From the NCBI RefSeq assembly GCF_025457605.1, contig NZ_JAMZFY010000001.1, forward strand, positions 248,001 to 312,000: DNA of 64,000 nucleotides, read 5' to 3'. This document shows, piece after piece, positions 47,621 to 57,073 of the stretch. The notes beneath the pieces were generated by a model that worked only from the letters and a program-made list of their open reading frames with translations, was not told the DNA's origin and searched no databases. Within the stretch, counting starts at the first letter, position 1; every line of letters starts with the position of its first letter. This DNA is from Haloarcula laminariae (lineage in GTDB: Archaea > Halobacteriota > Halobacteria > Halobacteriales > Haloarculaceae). The position numbers and the translations under genes are program-made.

Positions 47621-48315
47621 TATCGGTCGACGCCCTCACGCACCGCTTCGGCGAGGCCGTGGCGCTCGACGATGTCACGCTCTCGATTCCCGACGGGGAG
47701 TTCTGCCTGCTGGTCGGGCCCAACGGGAGCGGGAAGACGACGCTGGTGCGACATTTCAACGCCCTGCTGGAGCCCGATTCCGGCACCGTCGCGGTCGACG
47801 GCGTGGACGTGACGGCGGACCCGCTGGCCGCGCGCACGAGCGTCGGGATGGTGTTCCAGCAGCCGCGGGACCAGCTGGTCGCCGCCACCGTCGGCGCCGA
47901 CGTGGCCTTCGGGCCCGAGAACCTGGGCCTCCCTCGGGACGAAATCGACCGCCGCGTCGCGTCGGCGCTGTCGGCGGTCGAACTGGACGGGCGTCAGGAC
48001 GACCACATCGACGCGCTGTCGGGCGGGGAGCAGGCCCGCGTCGCCATCGCCGGCGCGCTGGCGATGGAACCCACCCACCTCGTGCTCGACGAACCCTTCG
48101 CCGGGCTGGACCTGCGGGCTCGCCGCTCGCTGCTCGCCCGGCTGGACGAACTTCAGGAATCCGGCACGAGCGTCGTCGTCGTCACCCACGACCTGCGGGA
48201 CCTGCGCGAGCGAGCCGACCGCATCGTCGTCCTCGACGGGGGCGAAATCGTCACCGACGGGCCGCCGGCCGAGGTCGGGCCGCTCGAACCCCACGGCGTC
48301 GACGGCGGATGCTGA
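47617..48315 (+). CDS. bioM: ECF transporter ATPase (BioM/CbiO type)
   Basis: The 232-aa ABC ATPase has Walker A GPNGSGKTT, signature LSGGEQARVAIAGALAM, Walker B LVLDEPFAGLD and His switch VTHDLRDL. The position between bioY and bioN identifies it as BioM. The gene overlaps its partner bioN by 7 bp. Confidence 0.92.
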   Translation: MISVDALTHRFGEAVALDDVTLSIPDGEFCLLVGPNGSGKTTLVRHFNALLEPDSGTVAVDGVDVTADPLAARTSVGMVFQQPRDQLVAATVGADVAFGPENLGLPRDEIDRRVASALSAVELDGRQDDHIDALSGGEQARVAIAGALAMEPTHLVLDEPFAGLDLRARRSLLARLDELQESGTSVVVVTHDLRDLRERADRIVVLDGGEIVTDGPPAEVGPLEPHGVDGGC

Positions 48316-49013
48316 CCTACCGCCCCGGGGAGACGGTCGCCCACCGGCTCGACGCCCGGTCGAAGCTGGTCTGTCAGTTCGGCTTCGCCGTCGCCGCCTT
48401 CGCCGGCCCGACGCCGCGGCGGCTGGCGGCCCTGGGCGTACTGGCGGGGCTGGCACTCGCCGCCGGGCAGCTCTCGCCGCTCCGGGTCGTCCGGAGCTAC
48501 CGTTTCGTCCTCTTCATACTCCTGTTGAGCCCCCTCTCTGCCGTGGTGTCGGTCACCCAGCCCTACGTCGTGCTTTCGCGGGCCGTCGAGCCGCTGCTTT
48601 CGATTGCCCGCGTCGTCCTCGTGCTGGCCGTCGCCGCCGTCTACGTCCGGACGACGCCGGTCCGGGAGACGCGAGCGGTCATCCAGCGGTACGTCCCCGG
48701 GCGGACGGGACAGGCCCTGGGCGTCGGTGTCGGGCTGACGTTCCGCTTTCTCCCCGTGCTCCGGCGGGACCTCCTGACCGTACGGGACGCTATCGCCGCC
48801 CGAGGCGGCGGGAACCGGTCGGTCATCGACCGCGCGAAACGCATCGCCGTCGTCGGGCTGGCGCGGGCCCTGGACCGCTCGGACCGGCTCGCCGTCGCGC
48901 TCAGAGCGCGCTGTTTCGCCTGGAACCCGACACTGCCCGAGATGGCCCTCTCCGGACGGGACTACCCGGTGCTGGCGCTGGGCCTCGCGCTGGCGCTGTG
49001 GCCGCTGGTCTAG
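48309..49013 (+). CDS. bioN: ECF transporter T component (BioN)
   Basis: The 234-aa membrane protein starts MLTYRPGETVAHRLDARSKLVCQFGFAVAAFAG and contains the coupling-helix motifs ARG-type AIAARGGGNRSVIDRAKRI and ALRARCFAWNPT. It couples ATP hydrolysis by BioM to BioY. The end overlaps the convergent DUF5781 gene by 4 bp. Confidence 0.9.
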   Translation: MLTYRPGETVAHRLDARSKLVCQFGFAVAAFAGPTPRRLAALGVLAGLALAAGQLSPLRVVRSYRFVLFILLLSPLSAVVSVTQPYVVLSRAVEPLLSIARVVLVLAVAAVYVRTTPVRETRAVIQRYVPGRTGQALGVGVGLTFRFLPVLRRDLLTVRDAIAARGGGNRSVIDRAKRIAVVGLARALDRSDRLAVALRARCFAWNPTLPEMALSGRDYPVLALGLALALWPLV

Positions 49014-49759
49014 TCGGCGGCCTGGCCGCTATCGGCCGTGGCGTAGGCCCTCGTAACGTCCACGAGGGCCTTCCGGAACTCCGACTCGTCGGGGTCGGGC
49101 GAAAGCTCCGCGAAGTACGACTTGAACTCCGCCATATCGATGCCCTCGGCGTCCTGGGCGGCCGCGTGGGCGAGGTCGTACAGCTGGTGGCCCCCGCTCA
49201 CGAGGTCGTGGCGCTCGACGAGCGCCAGCGCGAACGCGGCGTTGACGGCCGTGATATCGGGGTCGGCGGCGGGAGTCAGCTGCGTCCAGCCGGGCTGGCC
49301 CCCCGGCAGGTCCGAGACGGCCGCCGCGAGGCTCGCCTCCAGGAAGCCGACCAGCTTCTCGCCGGAGACCAGCGACATCCAGACGTCGTCGGCGTAGATG
49401 TCTTTCATGTGGTTCGCTATCTGGTAGCAGTGGGTGAGCTTGCGACGCTCGACGCTGTGGCCCGCCAGCCCGAGGTAGATGGCCTCCTCGGTCGACTGCG
49501 TGTGTGACGGGTGGCCCCGCTCGTTGTGATGCATGTGGGCGAACTCGTGGAGGGCGAGTTCGCGGGCCATCGCGCTCGTGGCCGCCTGCCGGGAGATAGT
49601 CAACCGATGGCCGGCGGCGTCGTGGCTCACGCGCGTGCGCTCGTCGGGGTCCTTGCGGACCCGGACCGTCACCGGTCGGTCGAGGTCGTACTCCGTCGAG
49701 AAGAGGTTCCGCGCGCCCAGAAACGGCTCGGCCGGCCCGCCCTGTACGTGTACGTCCAT
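49010..49759 (-). CDS. DUF5781-type protein with HExxH zinc motif
   Basis: The 249-aa protein has [34 protein letters not shown] and the zinc-protease motif HEFAHMHHN (His71, Glu72, His75). No signal peptide is seen, so it would act in the cytoplasm. I recall a haloarchaeal DUF5781 family matching this, but its substrate is unknown. A third ligand candidate is the Glu in [14 protein letters not shown]. It converges on bioN. Confidence 0.75.
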   Translation of the reverse strand: MDVHVQGGPAEPFLGARNLFSTEYDLDRPVTVRVRKDPDERTRVSHDAAGHRLTISRQAATSAMARELALHEFAHMHHNERGHPSHTQSTEEAIYLGLAGHSVERRKLTHCYQIANHMKDIYADDVWMSLVSGEKLVGFLEASLAAAVSDLPGGQPGWTQLTPAADPDITAVNAAFALALVERHDLVSGGHQLYDLAHAAAQDAEGIDMAEFKSYFAELSPDPDESEFRKALVDVTRAYATADSGQAAD

Positions 49760-50108
49760 GTGTGTTGTTCACAGGGGATGGCGGCGTATGATTCTTGCGG
49801 GCCTGCTAGCTATTGCCTCTCACTGCCCGGCCACGAGCGAACGGCCCACTCGCGCCGCGTCTCCCGCCCGGCCGGGCGCTCCCGTGTGCGTCGCCCCCAC
49901 GTCCGCATCGAAACGCCGGCAGTCACCTCACTGGGGTCGTTCTCCGCCGAGTTCCCCTCGTTCGGGTGGCACTGCCACCCTCGCGTGGAAACGCCGGCAG
50001 TCCGCTCGACAGGCTCGCTCCCTGCCGAGCTTCCACGTTCTCGTCTCTCCGAGACGCTCACGTGGAAACACTATCCTTTTGACCCTGCTGTTGATACGAT
50101 TCTGTATA
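49760..50108. other. EF-2 upstream region with repeats
   Basis: This 349-bp stretch has a 15-bp direct repeat GAAACGCCGGCAGTC at 49910-49924 and 49988-50002, and a near-perfect inverted repeat GGGTGGCA-c-TGCCACCC at 49964-49980. A related CGTGGAAAC occurs at 49983-49991 and again at 50061-50069, just before the TATA-like atccttttga (50073-50082) of EF-2. No gene was seen. It may hold control sites for EF-2, or worn repeats. Confidence 0.55.
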
Positions 50109-52295
50109 ATGGGCCGACGCAAAAAGATCGTAGAAGAATGTGAGACACTGATGAGCGACCCGGAGCACATCCGGAACATCGCCATCGCCGCTCACGTCGA
50201 CCACGGCAAGACGACGCTTACGGACAACCTGCTCGCTGGGGCAGGTATGATCTCCGACGACACCGCGGGCGAACAGCTCGCGATGGACACGGAGGAAGAC
50301 GAGCAGGAACGTGGGATCACCATCGACGCGGCCAACGTCTCGATGACCCACGAGTACGAGGACAAGAACCACCTCATCAACCTCATCGACACGCCGGGCC
50401 ACGTCGACTTCGGTGGGGACGTGACCCGCGCGATGCGCGCCGTTGACGGCGCGCTCGTGGTGGTCGACGCCGTCGAGGGCGCGATGCCCCAGACCGAGAC
50501 GGTGCTCCGGCAGGCCCTGCGCGAGGGCGTCAAGCCGACGCTGTTCATCAACAAGGTCGACCGCCTCATCTCCGAGCTCCAGGAGGGGCCCGAGGAGATG
50601 CAGAACCGGCTCCTCAACGTCATCGACGACGTCAACGAGCTCATCCGCGGGATGACCGAGGAGATGGACGACATCGAGGACTGGACGGTCTCCGTCGAGG
50701 AGGGCACCGTCGGCTTCGGCTCCGCGCTGTACAAGTGGGGCGTCTCGATGCCGTCGATGCAGCGCACCGGTATCGACTTCGGGGAGATCATGGAACTGGA
50801 ACGCGCCGACAAGCGCCAGGAGCTCCACGAGCGCTCCCCGCTGTCGGACGTCGTTCTCGACATGGTCTGTGAGCACTTCCCGAACCCCGTCGACGCCCAG
50901 CCGATGCGTATCCCGCGCATCTGGCGTGGCGACGAGGAGTCCGAACTCGCCGACGACATGCGTCTGGTCAACGAGGACGGCGAAGTCGTCCTGATGGTCA
51001 CCGACATCGGCGTCGACCCCCACGCCGGCGAGATCGCCGCCGGTCGTGTCTTCTCCGGTACCCTGGAGAAAGGCCAGGAGCTGTACGTCTCCGGGACCGC
51101 GGGCAAGAACCGCATCCAGAGCGTCGGCATCTACATGGGTGGCGAGCGCGAGGAGGTCGAGGAAGTCCCGGCCGGGAACATCGCCGCCGTCACCGGCCTC
51201 AAGGACGCCATCGCCGGCTCGACGGTCTCCTCGGTCGAGATGACTCCCTTCGAGTCCATCGAACACATCTCCGAGCCCGTCATCACGAAGTCCGTCGAGG
51301 CCCAGAACATGGACGACCTGCCGAAGCTCATCCAGACGCTCCAGCAGGTCGCCAAGGAGGACCCGACCATCCAGATCGAGATCAACGAGGACACCGGCGA
51401 ACACCTCATCTCCGGGCAGGGTGAGCTCCACCTGGAGGTCATCGGCCAGCGCATCGAGCGCAACCAGGGCATCCCCATCAACACCGGGGAACCCATCGTC
51501 GTCTACCGCGAGGCTCCCCAGTCCAGCTCCCGCGAGGTCGAGGGGCGCTCGCCGAACAACCACAACCGGTTCTACATCACCGTCGAGCCGCTCAGCGACG
51601 ACATCGTCGAGACCATCAAGATGGGCGAAGCGTCGATGGACATGCCCGAACTGGAGCGCCGTGAAGCCCTCCAAGAGGCCGGCATGGACAAGGACGACTC
51701 CCAGAACATCGAGCACATCCACGGGACGAACATCCTGCTCGACGAGACGAAGGGTATCCAGCACCTCAACGAGACGATGGAGCTCGTCATCGAGGGGCTC
51801 GAAGAGGCCCTCGACGACGGCCCGCTGGCCGCCGAGCCCGTCCAGGGGTCGCTGCTGCGTCTCCACGACGCCCGGCTCCACGAGGACGCCATCCACCGCG
51901 GTCCGGCACAGGTCATCCCCGCAGTGCGCGAGGCCGTTCACAACGCCCTCATCGACGCCGACATCAAGCTCCTGGAGCCGATTCAGGAGGTCCGCATCGA
52001 CGTGCCCAACGACCACATGGGCGCCGCGAGCGGCGAGATTCAGGGCCGCCGTGGCCGCGTCGACGACATGTACCAGGAAGGCGACCTGATGGTCGTCGAA
52101 GGCGTCGCGCCGGTCGACGAGATGATCGGCTTCTCCAGCGACATCCGCTCGGCGACCGAGGGGCGTGCCTCCTGGAACACCGAGAACGCCGGTTTCCAGG
52201 TCATGGCCGACAACCTCCAGCCGGACAAGATCACCGAGATCCGAACGCGAAAGGGCATGAAGACGGAGCTGCCCGCGGCTATCGACTACTTCTAA
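50109..52295 (+). CDS. fusA: Elongation factor 2
   Basis: The 728-aa GTPase starts at ATG 50109 ([42 protein letters not shown]). It has the G1 AHVDHGKT, G3 DTPGHVDF and G4 NKVD motifs. The diphthamide histidine lies in [12 protein letters not shown] near residue 596. It moves tRNA and mRNA through the ribosome. The length is normal; a long open frame upstream is an artefact of GC-rich leader sequence. Confidence 0.97.
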   Translation: MGRRKKIVEECETLMSDPEHIRNIAIAAHVDHGKTTLTDNLLAGAGMISDDTAGEQLAMDTEEDEQERGITIDAANVSMTHEYEDKNHLINLIDTPGHVDFGGDVTRAMRAVDGALVVVDAVEGAMPQTETVLRQALREGVKPTLFINKVDRLISELQEGPEEMQNRLLNVIDDVNELIRGMTEEMDDIEDWTVSVEEGTVGFGSALYKWGVSMPSMQRTGIDFGEIMELERADKRQELHERSPLSDVVLDMVCEHFPNPVDAQPMRIPRIWRGDEESELADDMRLVNEDGEVVLMVTDIGVDPHAGEIAAGRVFSGTLEKGQELYVSGTAGKNRIQSVGIYMGGEREEVEEVPAGNIAAVTGLKDAIAGSTVSSVEMTPFESIEHISEPVITKSVEAQNMDDLPKLIQTLQQVAKEDPTIQIEINEDTGEHLISGQGELHLEVIGQRIERNQGIPINTGEPIVVYREAPQSSSREVEGRSPNNHNRFYITVEPLSDDIVETIKMGEASMDMPELERREALQEAGMDKDDSQNIEHIHGTNILLDETKGIQHLNETMELVIEGLEEALDDGPLAAEPVQGSLLRLHDARLHEDAIHRGPAQVIPAVREAVHNALIDADIKLLEPIQEVRIDVPNDHMGAASGEIQGRRGRVDDMYQEGDLMVVEGVAPVDEMIGFSSDIRSATEGRASWNTENAGFQVMADNLQPDKITEIRTRKGMKTELPAAIDYF

Positions 52296-52308
52296 GTCCG
52301 CTTTCGGG

Positions 52309-52353
52309 CGCGAATCCCCGGTGACGATTCGCGTTCCGCTTTCGGCGCGGAAC
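52309..52353. terminator. Two tandem hairpins after EF-2
   Basis: CGCGAATC (52309-52316) / GATTCGCG (52326-52333) forms the first stem. GTTCCGC (52333-52339) / GCGGAAC (52347-52353) forms the second, with the loop tttcggc. They start 13 bp past the EF-2 stop. A T-rich run (ggttctctcttcg) follows. Confidence 0.55.
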
Positions 52354-52481
52354 GGTTCTCTCTTCGTGACTTCTCTCCGGCACTGATTGCCGTTCGCGAA
52401 ACGTCGACTCACCCGCGTCCAGCCGGGACGCTGTTCTGGCGACGCCCACAGTCTGTCAGCCCTGTCGTCGCGGCGCTGATG

Positions 52482-53150
52482 TCAGTCCAGACCGAGCGCG
52501 TCTAGATACCGGTCGCGGGCGCGTTCGTCGGGGCCGACGCCACCGTCGTACCGTATCTCCCCGCCGTCGAAGACGGTCAGGCGGTCGACGGCGCCCTCGA
52601 ACTGCCTGACGTGGTGGGTGACGACGAGGGCGGTCCGGTCCTCGGTGCAAAACTCCGACAGAAAGTCCAGCAGCCGGCGTTTGGAGGCGTCGTCGAGTTC
52701 GCTGAACGGCTCGTCCAGCAGGAGATAGGTGGGCCGTTTCAGAAAGCCCAGTGCGAGGTCGAGCTTCTTCTGCCACCCGCCCGACAGCGTCCCGGCGACC
52801 TGTCCGCCGACCCGGTCGAGCCCGAACACGTCACGCAGCCGCTCGCGCCACGCCTCGTCGGGGCAGCCCGACAGGCGAGCGAACACGTCGAGGTTCTCGG
52901 TCACCGTCAGCCCCGGATAGAACGTCGGGGACTGGAAGCTACAGCCCAGCGACACGTCGGGCACGGTGACGGTGCCGCTGGTCGGGCGGGTCAGCCCCAG
53001 CAGGAGGTCGAGAAGGGTCGTCTTCCCGCTGCCGTTTGGGCCGACCAGGCAGTGTATCTCGCCGGGCCGGAGTTCGAGGTCGACCGAGTCGAGGGCGACC
53101 ACGTCCCCGTAGGACTTGCTGACCCCCTCGAAGCGAATCGGCTCAGCCAC
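52482..53150 (-). CDS. ABC-2 exporter ATPase
   Basis: The 222-aa ATPase has Walker A GPNGSGKTTL, signature LSGGWQKKLDLALGFL, Walker B LLLDEPFSELD and His switch VTHHVRQF. With the permease (8-bp overlap) it makes an ABC-2 type exporter. The last residues ARDRYLDALGLD are haloarchaeal in style. It is the third gene of a three-gene unit starting at 55200. Confidence 0.9.
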   Translation of the reverse strand: MAEPIRFEGVSKSYGDVVALDSVDLELRPGEIHCLVGPNGSGKTTLLDLLLGLTRPTSGTVTVPDVSLGCSFQSPTFYPGLTVTENLDVFARLSGCPDEAWRERLRDVFGLDRVGGQVAGTLSGGWQKKLDLALGFLKRPTYLLLDEPFSELDDASKRRLLDFLSEFCTEDRTALVVTHHVRQFEGAVDRLTVFDGGEIRYDGGVGPDERARDRYLDALGLD

Positions 53151-54225
53151 GGTAGCCTCCCCGGTCGTAGTAGACGACCGTCGCGGTCAGGAACAGCAGG
53201 GACAGCGCGGTAACGCCGCCCAGTCCCAGGAGGTAATCGGCGTAGGTCCCGACCCCCTGTCCCTTCAGCGCGGCGCCCCGCTGGACGACCATCGAGTAGT
53301 GGAGCGGGCTGGCCTTTGCTATCTCCCGGCGCAGCGGCGAGAAAAAGCCCGCCGGATAGACGAGGTTCGAGAACGCCAGCCCCACGAACATGAGGGTGAC
53401 GTTCACCATCCGGCCGACGGTCCGGAACCGCGTCAGGAACATCACGCCGAGGCTGATGGCGGTGAGATAGACGAACGTGAGCAGCGTGACGCCGACGGCG
53501 CCGGGGGCTACGAGGTCGACGGAGAACTCCAGATACCACGCGATGGCCTGGAAGGTGGCCACCGGCACGAGCAGTAGCGGCGTGAGCACGACGAACTTGC
53601 TGGCGAGCAGCTGCCACAGCGACGACTCGACGCGGATGCGCCGGAACACCCGCTGCTCGTCGGCGACCACGTAGGGGACGTACGCGAAGGCAAAGAGCAT
53701 GGTCACGAGCATCGCGCCGACGCTGACGAGGAACTCCGAGAGCGTTCGGTCCTCGCCGACAGCGGTGCGCTCGACGGCGACGTCGGCCGGCAACACCTGC
53801 CCGGCCTGGACGCGGAGGATACCCGCGATAGCCAGCGAGGGCTGCTCGTATGGGACCATCTCCTCCTCGACGTACATCTCGACGGTGACGTCGGCGTCCG
53901 CTTCGAGGAGGTCGGGCGGGACGACGAACACCGCATAGACCTCCTCGCGGGTGAGCGCGCGCATGGCCTGCTCGCGCTCGTCGACCCCGTAGCTGTGTGG
54001 CTCCGCGAAGAAGGTCGTCACGCCCCGCATCGCCGTCATGTCGTCCTCGGTGACGCTCTCGTCTGCGGGGACCAGCGCGACCGGGGTATCGCGGGGAATG
54101 ACCTGCTGGAACGCGACCGTCCCGGCGGCCACGATAGCCGGGAGGACCACCAGCACGAGGACGACCGTGCCGGCGTTGTGTCGCAGCCAGCGAAGCTCCT
54201 TGTACAAGAGCGAGCGCAGCGACAT
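53143..54225 (-). CDS. ABC-2 type permease
   Basis: The 360-aa protein has an N-terminal helix (15-40), a large extracellular domain (40-165: YGVDEREQAMRALTREEVYAVFVVPPDLL) and five or so helices in the C-terminal half, as in ABC-2 membrane proteins of the YhgE/NatB/CcmB-like type. The substrate is unknown. It starts one base before the surface-protein gene stop and overlaps the ATPase gene. Confidence 0.88.
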   Translation of the reverse strand: MSLRSLLYKELRWLRHNAGTVVLVLVVLPAIVAAGTVAFQQVIPRDTPVALVPADESVTEDDMTAMRGVTTFFAEPHSYGVDEREQAMRALTREEVYAVFVVPPDLLEADADVTVEMYVEEEMVPYEQPSLAIAGILRVQAGQVLPADVAVERTAVGEDRTLSEFLVSVGAMLVTMLFAFAYVPYVVADEQRVFRRIRVESSLWQLLASKFVVLTPLLLVPVATFQAIAWYLEFSVDLVAPGAVGVTLLTFVYLTAISLGVMFLTRFRTVGRMVNVTLMFVGLAFSNLVYPAGFFSPLRREIAKASPLHYSMVVQRGAALKGQGVGTYADYLLGLGGVTALSLLFLTATVVYYDRGGYRG

Positions 54226-55200
54226 CTACAGCTCCCCGTACAGATAGCGCACGGCCCGCTGGAACGCGCCGAGCGGTTGTTCGTAGCGGACCGTCACCGT
54301 CTCGCCCTCGCGGCTCACGTTCACCGACTCCAGGGCCGCCGCGGCGCTCTCGTTCTCGATGGTCCGCTGGCCGATGACCGTCGCGCCTTCGGTCGCTTGT
54401 GCGACCGTCTGCGCGTCCGCGGTGCTTGACGCCCCGAGCCGGGCCGTCAGGACGGCCGACCCGCCGTCGATGTAGTAGGTCCCCGAGGCGGTGTCGAGCT
54501 GCCGGTAGGCCTCGGTGTCGAGGAAGCTGCTGCCGCCGGGCACCCACTGGCCGGGCGCCGTCGTGGCGAAGCGGACCGTCCCGTTGCCCGTGGTCCCGTA
54601 GGCCTGCCGGAGCGGGCCGTCGACGCGGTCGGCGTCGCCCTGACTTACGTCGATGGTGTCCCGCACTGCCGCCTGGGTGCCGACGACCAGTTCGCCCTCG
54701 CCCAGCACCCCGACGTAGCGGTCGGAGGCGTTCGCGGGGACGTAGATAGTTCGACCGTTGTACGTCGTCGACCGGTAGGAACCGTTCGTGGCGTCTCGTA
54801 TCCCCGCGACGGCAGTGTCGGTCCCGGCGTTCGTTCGGAGGACGAGCCCGCGATAGGCCGATTCCTCGGCCGACCGGTTGTCGCTGAAGACGACCACCTC
54901 GCGGGCCGGGCCGGGGTCGATGCCCGTCTCGTTTTCGAAGGCCGCGGTGGTGTTGGCCGACCCGGCAAGCGGGGCGCCCTGTACCACCGCCGAGAGCTGT
55001 TTGAGGCGGTCGCCAGTGACGGTCAGGTCGAGTCGGACGACGGTGTCCGCGCCCGCCGGCACCCGGTCGATGGCGCCCGTCGGCGCCGACCCGCCGGACA
55101 GCAGGACTACCCCGGCGACGACGGCAGCGCCGACACCAGCCGCGAGGAGTAGCGCTCGCTTCGATATCCCGTCCCCTGCGACCATCTGTTTCTGCTCCAC
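54226..55200 (-). CDS. N-anchored surface protein of the ABC unit
   Basis: The 324-aa protein has a short cytosolic start, a membrane anchor (KRALLLAAGVGAAVVAGVVLL) and an extracellular Thr/Ser-rich part with GAIDRVPAGADTVVRLDLTV and GRTIYVPANASDRYVGVLGEGELVVGTQAAVRDTIDVSQGDAD. The repeated VRLDL/VVGT strands suggest two similar alpha-beta halves, as in DUF3352-like proteins. It is the first gene of the unit and directly touches the permease gene, so it is a likely partner of the exporter. The function is unknown. Confidence 0.75.
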   Translation of the reverse strand: MEQKQMVAGDGISKRALLLAAGVGAAVVAGVVLLSGGSAPTGAIDRVPAGADTVVRLDLTVTGDRLKQLSAVVQGAPLAGSANTTAAFENETGIDPGPAREVVVFSDNRSAEESAYRGLVLRTNAGTDTAVAGIRDATNGSYRSTTYNGRTIYVPANASDRYVGVLGEGELVVGTQAAVRDTIDVSQGDADRVDGPLRQAYGTTGNGTVRFATTAPGQWVPGGSSFLDTEAYRQLDTASGTYYIDGGSAVLTARLGASSTADAQTVAQATEGATVIGQRTIENESAAAALESVNVSREGETVTVRYEQPLGAFQRAVRYLYGEL

Positions 55201-55395
55201 AATGTCGAGCCGACGGTAAATGTGTACTGCTTAAACGGGAAGCTGTACCAGCACAGACGATTCGCCCCTCGGCGGCGTCTCTCCACGTACTGACAACCGA
55301 CAGTAGCGGTGAGCGGTCCTCCCGGCGGGTTGTCCGCGGGCGCTGCCATCCGAAACGGCGGGATTCTTATAGCTACCCGCTTTGAGTCACCGATA

Positions 55396-55434
55396 ATGAG
55401 AGCCAAGATGCGACAGGAGGTGAGCGGGCGATGA
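55396..55434 (+). CDS. Possible 12-codon leader ORF before the ACT gene
   Basis: The frame ATG 55396 to TGA 55434 encodes MRAKMRQEVSGR and overlaps the ACT-gene start as ATGA. A TATA-like ttcttatagc (55365-55374) lies about 27 bp before it, so a leaderless transcript would begin close to this ATG. It may be a leader peptide coupled to the ACT gene, or a chance ORF. Confidence 0.35.
   Translation: MRAKMRQEVSGR
55415..55423 (+). promoter_or_regulatory. Strong Shine-Dalgarno site for the ACT gene
   Basis: AGGAGGTGA is complementary to the 3' end of 16S rRNA and ends 7 bp before ATG 55431. Strong sites like this are uncommon in haloarchaea, where most first genes are leaderless, and it supports start 55431. 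Confidence 0.6.
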
Positions 55435-55964
55435 GCGACTCGACCGACGAGGTTCGGGCCTACACAGTACGGCTCGAACTCGTCGACGAACCGGGCGCGC
55501 TGTTGGACGCGCTCGAACCCATCGCCAGCAACGGCGGCAACCTCCTCTCTATCTTCCACGAACGGGGGAATCTCACCCCGCGGGGCCACATCCCGGTCGA
55601 GGTCGACCTGGAGGCGACCCCCGAGCGCTTCGAGGGCATCGTCGAGGCGCTTCGCGAGGCCGGCGTCAACGTCATCCAGGCCGGCGCGGAGCGGTACAGC
55701 GAGGCCATGACGGTCGTCCTTTCGGGCCACCTCATCAACACCGACCTCTCCGACACCGTCTCGCGCATCCAGGACGCGACCAACGCGACGGTGACCGACC
55801 TCTCGCTGTCGGCCCCGGAGGGCACCGAGGACGCCTCCAGCGCCCGCATCCGGCTGGCGACCGAACAGGACGCCGCCCAGGGCGTCATCGACACCGTCCG
55901 CGAGGTCGCCCGGGACAAGGACCTGCGCGTCATCGAACCGCTCGGCCCCGGAGGTGACCTATGA
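55431..55964 (+). CDS. ACT-domain amino-acid sensor upstream of hom
   Basis: The 177-aa protein has two ACT-like modules: VRAYTVRLELVDEPGALLDALEPIASNGGNLLSIFHERG (10-48) and MTVVLSGHLINTDLSDTVSRIQDATNATVTDLSLS (92-126). ACT domains bind amino acids such as threonine to inhibit metabolic enzymes. It overlaps homoserine dehydrogenase by 4 bp (ATGA). The neighbour enzyme lacks an ACT domain, so this product probably supplies regulation in trans. Confidence 0.88.
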   Translation: MSDSTDEVRAYTVRLELVDEPGALLDALEPIASNGGNLLSIFHERGNLTPRGHIPVEVDLEATPERFEGIVEALREAGVNVIQAGAERYSEAMTVVLSGHLINTDLSDTVSRIQDATNATVTDLSLSAPEGTEDASSARIRLATEQDAAQGVIDTVREVARDKDLRVIEPLGPGGDL

Positions 55965-56917
55965 GACTCGCAGTCGTCGGCGCCGGCGCCGTCGGCTCCT
56001 CCGTCGCGGAGCTCGCCGCGGACTACGGGCACACCGTTACCGCCTACGCCGACTCACAGAGTGCGGCCGTCGACCCCGACGGCATCGACGTCGAGGCCGC
56101 CTTCGAGCGCAAGCAGACCGACGGTATCGTCGGCGACGACGACCCCGCGGCCGCGCTAGAGAGCGCCTATGACGTCCTCGTCGAGGCGACGCCGACGACG
56201 CTCGGCGACGCCCAGCCCGGCTTCGGCCACGTCGAGGCCGCGCTGGAACGGGACCGCCACGTCGTCCTCGCCAACAAGGGCCCCGTGGCCGAGCGCTACG
56301 CCGACGTGCGCGCGCTGGAACGGGACAGCGCCGGCTCGGTGCTGTTCGAGGCCACCGTCGGCGGCGCCATGCCGGTGCTGTCGACCATCGACGACTTCGA
56401 CCCGGAACACATCACCGCAGTGCGGGGCGTGCTCAACGGCACCGCGAACTTCATCCTCTCGCGGATGGGCGCGGAAGGGCTCGGCTACGAGCACGTCCTC
56501 GCGGAGGCCCAGGACCTCGGCGTCGCCGAGGCCGACCCGACGTTCGACGTCGACGGCACCGACGCCGCGCTCAAGGGCGTCATCGTCGCGAACGTCCTCT
56601 CCGACGACGGGACCGAGTACACGCTCGCCGACGCGGACGTCGAGGGCATCGAGGACATCGACGGCTCGGCGCTGGAGCTGGCCGCCGAGGACGGGCGCAC
56701 GGTGCGGCTCATCGCCGAAGTCGTCGACGGCGAGGTCCGGGTCGGCCCGCGGCTCGTCCCGGAACACGCGCCGCTTGCGCCCACGGGCACCCGGAATATC
56801 GTCCAGCTGGAGACCGAACACGCCGGCCGGCTCAACATCTCCGGCCGGGGCGCGGGCGGTCCCGAGACGGCCAGCGCGGTGCTCGCCGACGTCGAGCGGC
56901 TCCCCGACCTGGGGTAG
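55961..56917 (+). CDS. hom: Homoserine dehydrogenase
   Basis: The 318-aa enzyme has the NAD(P) loop GAGAVGSSV (7-15), a catalytic-domain helix NKGPVAERYADVRAL, GGAMPVLSTIDDFDPEHITAVRGVLNGTANFILSRM and EADPTFDVDGTDAALKGVIVANVL. It reduces aspartate semialdehyde to homoserine for threonine and methionine. It lacks the C-terminal ACT domain of longer versions, which fits its ACT-only upstream partner. Confidence 0.92.
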   Translation: MRLAVVGAGAVGSSVAELAADYGHTVTAYADSQSAAVDPDGIDVEAAFERKQTDGIVGDDDPAAALESAYDVLVEATPTTLGDAQPGFGHVEAALERDRHVVLANKGPVAERYADVRALERDSAGSVLFEATVGGAMPVLSTIDDFDPEHITAVRGVLNGTANFILSRMGAEGLGYEHVLAEAQDLGVAEADPTFDVDGTDAALKGVIVANVLSDDGTEYTLADADVEGIEDIDGSALELAAEDGRTVRLIAEVVDGEVRVGPRLVPEHAPLAPTGTRNIVQLETEHAGRLNISGRGAGGPETASAVLADVERLPDLG

Positions 56918-57014
56918 GCCCGCTGTAACCGCGCGGTCCGTGTGGCCGCCACGCACGACACGCTCTCTCAAATCGACAGACAGCGCCGCTCTCCCCGGCG
57001 AGCACTTTCGAAAT

Positions 57015-57024
57015 CGTTTTATGA
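57015..57024 (+). promoter_or_regulatory. TATA box for EF-1A
   Basis: cgttttatga lies about 55 bp before the EF-1A start at 57074. It implies a leader of roughly 30 nt. Confidence 0.5.
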
Positions 57025-57073
57025 ACCACCGGCTAAAGACTCCGATACAGCGCCCCTGCGCGTGAGAAACAAC

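Noticed and set aside
49910-50002. Direct repeats as a CRISPR array
   Set aside because: Only two 15-bp copies, no regular spacer series and no cas genes in the window.
50058-52412. A long minus-strand frame opposite EF-2
   Set aside because: Same cause: low-complexity translation, no motif, and a complete EF-2 on the other strand.
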